This document shows positions 6,922 through 10,518 of a stretch of 10,518 nt of DNA, piece after piece. Position 1 is the stretch's first letter. Every line of letters starts with the position of its first letter. The notes beneath the pieces were generated by a model. That model did no database searches and was not told the origin of the DNA. It was given only the letters and a program-made list of their open reading frames with translations. The position numbers and the translations under genes were made by a program. The stretch comes from an uncultured Clostridia bacterium (GTDB taxonomy: Bacteria > Bacillota > Clostridia > Oscillospirales > Ruminococcaceae): contig CANCXY010000110.1 of the NCBI GenBank assembly GCA_947381875.1, positions 1-10,518 on the forward strand, read 5' to 3'.

Positions 6922-6957
6922 AGGACAAGGGCCATGCGGCGGGCCTCTGTCCTTTTT
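6922..6957 (+). terminator. Probable intrinsic terminator after the Gfo/Idh gene
   Basis: AGGACA (6922-6927) pairs with TGTCCT (6948-6953). Inner GG/CC pairs extend the stem with mismatches, and TTTT, G and TTT follow. It lies between the convergent Gfo/Idh and AraC-family genes and works best in the plus direction. Confidence 0.6.
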
Positions 6958-6983
6958 GTTTGCGCCTGGGCGAAAGGATGGCA

Positions 6984-7724
6984 TCAGGTTTGATGGCTGT
7001 ACTGCGCGCGGTACTGTCTTGGCGTCATGCCGGTCGCTTTCTTGAACACGTGGATGAAATGGCTCTGCGTGGAATAGGCAAGCGTAGAGCTGATCTCCAC
7101 GAAGGTATAGTCTGAATAGCGGAGCATATTGCTTGCCGCTTCAATACGGCGCTGTAGGATATAGTCGGACAGTGTAAGCCCGGTTTCCTTTTTGAACAGC
7201 TCGGAGAGATAGCTTGTATTCAGCCCCACATGCTGGGCCAGGTCAGATAAGCGGATCTTCTCGTTCAGGTGGTAATAGATATAGTCCATACAGCGCAGGA
7301 CAGGTTTGGAGCATACTTTCCCCTTTTCGATCGACGCCACCTGCCGTGTATAAAAGCTGAACATATCATGCAGCAGCGCGTTCAGCTCCTCTGGCGTTTT
7401 CATGCGGTCCATTTTCTGAATATACAGGTCGCTGGTGTTGAATGCCAGCTCATGGGACATGCCGCCCTGTACCGCGAAACGGCTGGCGAGCACCGCGGCG
7501 GCGACGAACATATATTTCTTGCTGCGCAGAGGGTCGTCGGACAGGGCTACCCGGTCACTGCTCCGATAGCGCTGGTTCGCCTCCTCAACCGCGCGCGGGT
7601 CGCCGCTCTGAAGCAGTTGGTACTGCCGCATGTCTGTGTCGTAATCCGCATGCCGGAAATCGTTTTCACGGTTCAAAAATTCCCGGTACCGGATGTCTTT
7701 CAAACTGACATATTTATCCGCCAT
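6984..7724 (-). CDS. AraC-family transcriptional regulator
   Basis: A 246-residue regulator. The C-terminal AraC DNA-binding domain spans about 142-243: first HTH near 160-180 (LSDLAQHVGLNTSYLSELFK), second near 208-230 (ISSTLAYSTQSHFIHVFKK), then the TGMTPRQYR end typical of the family. The N-terminal 135 residues are helical with no cupin signature and include DDPLRSKKYMFVAA, SRFAVQGGMS and SDLYIQKMD, a module common in clostridial AraC proteins whose ligand is unknown. The start at 7724 was chosen because GGAG lies 5 nt upstream; the frame extends 14 codons further without a site. A TGTTATAAT promoter at 7906-7914 would give a leader of about 175 nt containing hairpin repeat copy A. Likely targets are the nearby redox genes (inference). 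Confidence 0.92.
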   Translation of the reverse strand: MADKYVSLKDIRYREFLNRENDFRHADYDTDMRQYQLLQSGDPRAVEEANQRYRSSDRVALSDDPLRSKKYMFVAAAVLASRFAVQGGMSHELAFNTSDLYIQKMDRMKTPEELNALLHDMFSFYTRQVASIEKGKVCSKPVLRCMDYIYYHLNEKIRLSDLAQHVGLNTSYLSELFKKETGLTLSDYILQRRIEAASNMLRYSDYTFVEISSTLAYSTQSHFIHVFKKATGMTPRQYRAQYSHQT

Positions 7725-7749
7725 TTGCACTCCATCCTGTTTTTTATGA

Positions 7750-7839
7750 GGGCGCGTCCAAAACAAAGGATCTTTGCATATTCCCCACTATGTAGATGGG
7801 AAATACGGGAAAAACATCCCTGCGGCTTGGGCGCTGCCC
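7750..7839 (+). repeat. ~90-bp long-hairpin repeat, MITE-like (copy A)
   Basis: The ends GGGCGCGTCCAA and TTGGGCGCTGCCC pair almost completely (one T bulge, one G-T), and inner arms (GGAT/ATCC; TATTCCCC/TGGGAAATA) continue the hairpin. The right arm CTGCGGCTTGGGCGCT is identical to copy B. Flanking 10-mers at 7740-7749 (TTTTTTATGA) and 7840-7849 (TTTATTATGA) match at nine positions, 100 bp apart, suggesting a target-site duplication. It lies in the predicted leader of the AraC-family gene. Confidence 0.65.
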
Positions 7840-7905
7840 TTTATTATGAATAACGGGGCGCTGGCGAAGCGGCTCCTTTTTATGGCCTGCTTCACCAACA
7901 CCCCA

Positions 7906-7914
7906 ATTATAACA
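7906..7914 (-). promoter_or_regulatory. Extended -10 promoter for the AraC-family gene
   Basis: On the minus strand TGT-TATAAT (7914-7906) forms an extended -10 element with a perfect hexamer. No good -35 is visible at 17 bp (TTCCCT). Transcription would start near 7899, about 175 nt before the start codon. Confidence 0.5.
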
Positions 7915-7938
7915 CAAATGAGAACAACAGGGAACAAC

Positions 7939-8026
7939 GGGAGTGTCCGCATCAAAGAGCTATTGTTGTATATTCCCACGCCCATAGGGCGTGGGAATAT
8001 ACGAAAACACCCCGTGCCGCTCGCTC
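7939..8026 (+). repeat. ~90-bp long-hairpin repeat, MITE-like (copy D)
   Basis: The core is a perfect 16-bp stem, 7968-7983 with 7987-8002 (GTATATTCCCACGCCC, loop ATA). The left end GGGAGTGTCC resembles the GGG..CGTCC terminus of copies A and C, and GAGC (7957-7960) can pair with GCTC (8023-8026). The right arm is more diverged and no flanking direct repeat is visible. It starts 8 nt beyond the stop codon of the aldo/keto reductase-ferredoxin gene and would form a strong 3' stem in that mRNA. Confidence 0.5.
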
Positions 8027-8033
8027 AAAATTT

Positions 8034-9164
8034 TTACGCCTCAAATTTTTGGGCGATCGTCTCCAGATAGCTTGTGATATTCAAATGCTGCGGGCACATT
8101 TCCTCGCACTGGCCGCAGTGCAGGCAGGCGGAGGCGAGGCCCGCGCCGCCCGCCGTCATATCGTTGTAGTACCGCTTGGCGCGCACGTCGGTGGGATACA
8201 GCAGCGACGTATTGTACGCTTTGAACAGTTCGGGGATATTGATGTGCATCGGGCAGCCATCGCAGCAGTAGCGGCAGGCTGTGCATTCAATCTGCGGGAC
8301 GTTCAGCACCTCTTTTTTCACCTGTTCCACCAGACGCTTTTCCTCGTCGGTCAGCGGCTCAAAATGGCGGAACGTTTTCAGGTTGTCTTCCATCTGTTCC
8401 GGCGTACTCATGCCGCTCAAAACGGTGGCGATGCCCGGCAGGGAAGCGACAAATCGCAGTGCCCAGGAAGCAATAGAGGCGTCGGGGCGGGCCGCTTTGA
8501 AGATCTTTTCTACATCCGGGTGGAAACTGGCCATTGCGCCGCCCTTCACGGGTTCCATGACGAGGATGGGGATATTGCGTTTGCGGAGTATTTCATACTG
8601 TTCCCCGCAGCGGCGCACCGGGTTTTCCCAATCTAAGTAGTTGAGCTGGATCTGCACAACGTCCACATCGGGGTGGTCGTCCAGCACTTTTTCCAGCAGC
8701 TCCGGCGAACCGTGGAAGGAAAACCCGTAGTGGCGGATAAGCCCAGCCGCTTTTTTCTCTTTCAGCCAGTCGAAACAGCCGCCTTTTTCGTATACCTCGT
8801 AGTTGTTCCCCTCCTCCATCGCGTGCAGGAGATAGAAGTCGAAATATCCTGCGCCGGTGCGTTCAAGCTGTTCATGGAAGATCGCTTCCCGGTCCTCGAT
8901 TTTCTTCATTTGCCATGCGGGGAGCTTGGTGGTAAGCATGAATGTTTCACGCGGATAGCGGTCGACCAGCGCCGTTTTGACAGCCCGTTCCGAACGCCCC
9001 TGATGATAGGGATAGGCGGTATCAAAATAGTTCAGCCCGGCGGCCATATAGGTATCGACCATTTGGCAGAGGGCAGGCATATCTATGTCGCCGCCCTCAA
9101 CGACGGGCAGGCGCATCATGCCAAAACCTAACTTGGGCATCGCAGATAAGACCTTTTGCTCCAT
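8034..9164 (-). CDS. Aldo/keto reductase with C-terminal 2x[4Fe-4S] ferredoxin domain
   Basis: A 376-residue cytoplasmic oxidoreductase. Residues 1-280 are an AKR TIM barrel with the catalytic tetrad visible: D48, Y53, K80 (TTK) and H114 (LLH). Two CX2CX2CX3CP motifs follow: C294, C297, C300, C304 and C347, C350, C353, C357, each expected to bind a [4Fe-4S] cluster. This fusion is common in anaerobic Firmicutes; relatives are annotated as predicted oxidoreductases of the aldo/keto reductase family, and the clusters suggest electron exchange with a ferredoxin or flavin partner in addition to NAD(P)H. The native carbonyl substrate is unknown. The ATG at 9164 has AAGGAG 9 nt upstream. It stands alone on the minus strand, with hairpin repeats on both sides (copies B and D). 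Confidence 0.92.
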   Translation of the reverse strand: MEQKVLSAMPKLGFGMMRLPVVEGGDIDMPALCQMVDTYMAAGLNYFDTAYPYHQGRSERAVKTALVDRYPRETFMLTTKLPAWQMKKIEDREAIFHEQLERTGAGYFDFYLLHAMEEGNNYEVYEKGGCFDWLKEKKAAGLIRHYGFSFHGSPELLEKVLDDHPDVDVVQIQLNYLDWENPVRRCGEQYEILRKRNIPILVMEPVKGGAMASFHPDVEKIFKAARPDASIASWALRFVASLPGIATVLSGMSTPEQMEDNLKTFRHFEPLTDEEKRLVEQVKKEVLNVPQIECTACRYCCDGCPMHINIPELFKAYNTSLLYPTDVRAKRYYNDMTAGGAGLASACLHCGQCEEMCPQHLNITSYLETIAQKFEA

Positions 9165-9185
9165 AACGTCATTCTCCTTTTTTCA

Positions 9186-9276
9186 GGGAGCCGGCAAGGC
9201 AAAGAGATTTGAGTATTTCTCCACCCGGCAGGTCGGGGAAATACTCGGAAAATATCTCTGCGGCTTGGGCGCTCCC
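9186..9276 (+). repeat. ~90-bp long-hairpin repeat, MITE-like (copy B)
   Basis: The terminal inverted repeat GGGAGC/GCTCCC encloses paired blocks AAG/CTT, AGAGAT/ATCTCT (9203-9208 with 9254-9259) and GAGTATTTC/GAAATACTC (9211-9219 with 9238-9246), giving one long imperfect hairpin. The direct repeat CCTTTTTTCA occurs at 9176-9185 and 9275-9284, 99 bp apart; the T-run and CA adjoining both ends fit a target-site duplication of 8-10 bp. It sits just upstream of the ribosome binding site of the aldo/keto reductase-ferredoxin gene. In plus orientation the stem plus T6 could also act as a terminator. Confidence 0.68.
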
Positions 9277-9285
9277 TTTTTTCAC

Positions 9286-9302
9286 ATCCTGCAAAACAGG
9301 AT
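9286..9302. promoter_or_regulatory. Short palindrome, candidate operator
   Basis: ATCCTG-CAAAA-CAGGAT is a perfect 6-bp dyad with a 5-nt centre, lying between hairpin copy B and the presumed promoter of the minus-strand AKR gene. Position and symmetry fit a repressor site, but a single short dyad can arise by chance. Confidence 0.3.
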
Positions 9303-9536
9303 TAACCTTTACACCTATTTTACCGGAACGGGGCGGCTCCTGATATCAAAATAGCCGTTTTTATATCGCAATTTTCGGCTTGTTTTTCAGCCTGTGGAAC
9401 CAGAAACGATGCCAAAATACAGGATATTTTTCCAATCATTTTGATATTCTCAAAGAGGCGTTATGCGGTATGCTTTTTGTACGGGGACCCAAAGGCCGCC
9501 CTGCCGGAACAAAGCGGACGCGGGGCCAGTCACAGG

Positions 9537-9542
9537 AAGGAG
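9537..9542 (+). promoter_or_regulatory. Ribosome binding site deciding the second AKR start
   Basis: AAGGAG lies 8 nt before the ATG at 9551. The same frame is open back to 9380, but the upstream residues do not resemble the AKR N-terminus and no ribosome binding site precedes them. Confidence 0.85.
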
Positions 9543-9550
9543 CATTTTGT

Positions 9551-10399
9551 ATGAAGAAGTTTTTCACCTTGCGCGGCGGCGTAAAGATACCCGCCGTAGG
9601 GTTCGGCACATGGCAGACGCCGGATGGGTGCATTGCCATTTCCAGCGTAAAGACCGCCTGCTGCTGCGGCTACCGCCATATCGACACAGCGGCGGCTTAC
9701 CACAATGAGGGCAGCGTCGGGACCGGCATCCAGAACGTTATGGAAACAGGGGTACACCGCAGCGAGTTGTTTGTCACCAGTAAATTGTGGAATACGCAGC
9801 GCGGCTATGACACGGCGCTTGCCGCTTTTGAAAAGACTCTGCAAGACCTGAAGCTGACGTATTTGGACCTGTACCTCATCCACTGGCCCGCTTCCGATTC
9901 GCGCTTTGAGGACTGGGAACAGATCAATTTAGACACCTGGCGTGCGCTTACAGAGCTGCATAAGGCGGGGAAAATACGCGCCATCGGGGTATCCAATTTC
10001 CTGCCGCGCCATCTGAAAGCGCTGATGGACACAGACGTGCTGCCTATGGTCAATCAGATCGAGTTCCATCCCGGCTGCATGCAGAGCGATACAGTGCGCT
10101 GGTGCCAGGAGCATGATATCCTCGTAGAGGCATGGAGCCCTCTGGGGAGCGGGCGCGTGCTGAATGACCCGCTGCTGAAAGAAATGGCGGAAAAGTACGG
10201 GCGCTCGACGGCGCAGGTTTGTGTGCGCTGGTGCTTGCAGCACAACGTCCTGCCGCTGCCCAAATCCACCACACCCTCCCGGATCCAGGAAAATATTGAC
10301 GTGTTTGACTTTGAACTGTCGGAGGAGGATATGCGGAAAATCGACGCAATGGAACCAACGGGCCTTTCCGGCCTGCACCCGGACACCGTGACATTTTAA
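9551..10399 (+). CDS. Aldo/keto reductase, 2,5-diketo-D-gluconate reductase-like
   Basis: A 282-residue cytoplasmic NADP(H)-dependent carbonyl reductase of the classical (AKR5-like) type, close to full family length. The tetrad is D45 and Y50 within GYRHIDTAAAYHNE, K78 (TSKLW) and H111 (LIHWP). The cofactor-binding signature LPKSTTPSRIQEN lies near residues 237-249, and GVSNF and PLGSG are conserved barrel motifs. Relatives reduce 2,5-diketogluconate, methylglyoxal and other aldehydes or ketones; the physiological substrate is not determined by sequence. It is the first gene of a plus-strand operon: a short-chain dehydrogenase starts 26 nt downstream. Unlike the 8034-9164 gene, it has no Fe-S tail. 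Confidence 0.93.
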   Translation: MKKFFTLRGGVKIPAVGFGTWQTPDGCIAISSVKTACCCGYRHIDTAAAYHNEGSVGTGIQNVMETGVHRSELFVTSKLWNTQRGYDTALAAFEKTLQDLKLTYLDLYLIHWPASDSRFEDWEQINLDTWRALTELHKAGKIRAIGVSNFLPRHLKALMDTDVLPMVNQIEFHPGCMQSDTVRWCQEHDILVEAWSPLGSGRVLNDPLLKEMAEKYGRSTAQVCVRWCLQHNVLPLPKSTTPSRIQENIDVFDFELSEEDMRKIDAMEPTGLSGLHPDTVTF

Positions 10400-10425
10400 G
10401 CCAGCAGGAAAAGGAGGATACAGCC

Positions 10426-10518
10426 ATGAAAAAACTGACAGGAAAAACAGCAATCATCACAGGCGCAAGCTCCGGCATTGGGCGCGCGGCGGCGGAATCC
10501 TTCGCGAAGCGCGGCAAA
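10426..10518 (+). CDS. Short-chain dehydrogenase/reductase (SDR), N-terminal fragment
   Basis: Only the first 31 residues are inside the window. They begin MKKLTGKTAIITG and contain the nucleotide-binding motif TGASSGIG (residues 12-19) of classical SDR enzymes. AAGGAGG (10411-10417) lies 8 nt before the ATG. With only 26 nt after the AKR stop codon and no terminator between, the two genes form an operon, so the pair likely acts on related alcohol/ketone substrates. The catalytic YxxxK lies beyond the window. Confidence 0.9.
   Translation, partial: MKKLTGKTAIITGASSGIGRAAAESFAKRGK

Larger units (their letters stand above)
7725..8033. other. Intergenic region upstream of the AraC-family gene
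   Basis: This 309-nt gap between two minus-strand genes has no ORF worth calling. It contains two copies of the ~90-bp hairpin repeat (7750-7839 and 7939-8026) in the same orientation, about 100 bp apart, and between them an extended -10 promoter reading toward the AraC-family gene. Confidence 0.7.
9165..9550. other. Divergent intergenic region between the two AKR genes
   Basis: This 386-nt gap has no gene. It contains hairpin repeat copy B next to the minus-strand AKR gene, a 17-nt palindrome at 9286-9302, and then an AT-rich stretch (about 9303-9450) that must hold the divergent promoters. No hexamer pair with good spacing was found on either strand. The last 80 nt before 9551 are GC-rich and unremarkable. 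Confidence 0.6.

Noticed and set aside
5658..6935. Long minus-strand open frame of 425 codons opposite the Gfo/Idh gene
   Set aside because: It is antisense to a gene with clear motifs, its translation is rich in Arg, His and Gln without recognisable domains, and it has no ribosome binding site. It fits a GC-rich shadow frame.
9185..9282. Simple intrinsic terminator at hairpin copy B
   Set aside because: The stem ends in T6 on the plus strand, but no plus-strand gene ends there. The flanking direct repeats and homology to other copies are better explained by an inserted element, though termination of antisense transcripts stays possible.
9303..9450. Promoters for the two divergent AKR genes
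   Set aside because: TAAAAT on the minus strand (9317-9322) and TTGATA-like hexamers were seen, but none pairs with a partner at 16-18 bp, so none is called.
9463..9545. Further copy of the hairpin element before the second AKR gene
   Set aside because: GGGGACCCAAAGG near 9483 resembles one element end, but no core palindrome or matching second arm follows.

Overview
The window looks like chromosomal DNA of a GC-rich anaerobic Clostridia bacterium, probably a gut Oscillospiraceae/Ruminococcaceae-type organism. This is inferred from four things: a domain-permuted GH3 beta-glucosidase, an aldo/keto reductase with a two-cluster ferredoxin tail, an oxygen-sensitive-type CyuA Fe-S enzyme, and strong AGGAG ribosome binding sites with TATAAT/17-bp promoters. 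No species can be named. No rRNA, tRNA, CRISPR array, transposase or phage gene was seen.

Layout. The left part (1-3740, + strand) holds a cytoplasmic GH3 glycosidase followed by a LacI-type regulator with its own promoter. A 19-bp perfect bidirectional terminator (3903-3945) separates the regulator from a convergent minus-strand L-cysteine desulfidase/serine dehydratase-alpha family enzyme (cyuA-like). Divergent from cyuA, with back-to-back promoters at 5323-5351 and 5400-5428, is a Gfo/Idh/MocA sugar-type oxidoreductase. It is followed by an array of four tandem hairpins and a terminator. Two minus-strand genes come next: an AraC-family regulator and an aldo/keto reductase fused to a 2x[4Fe-4S] ferredoxin domain. 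At the right edge a plus-strand operon starts with a classical AKR (2,5-diketogluconate reductase-like) and continues 26 nt later into a short-chain dehydrogenase cut by the window end.

How the genes fit together. Most of the locus is carbohydrate and carbonyl redox chemistry: a glycosidase releases sugars, and Gfo/Idh, AKR and SDR enzymes interconvert alcohols and ketones, with two local transcription factors. The joint pathway is an inference; no transporter or kinase is present to name the substrate.

The most unusual signal is outside the genes. About five intergenic regions carry a related, roughly 90-bp, long imperfect hairpin. Its core palindrome resembles TATTTCCCC...GGGGAAATA, its ends resemble GGG..CGTCC, and its right arm is shared (..CGGAAAATATCTCTGCGGC..). 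Three copies are flanked by 8-10 bp direct repeats spaced 99-100 bp apart. This looks like a non-autonomous MITE-type element with target-site duplications, and several copies sit in gene leaders. A second, unrelated intergenic family of tandem short hairpins occurs at 1-50 and 6758-6852.
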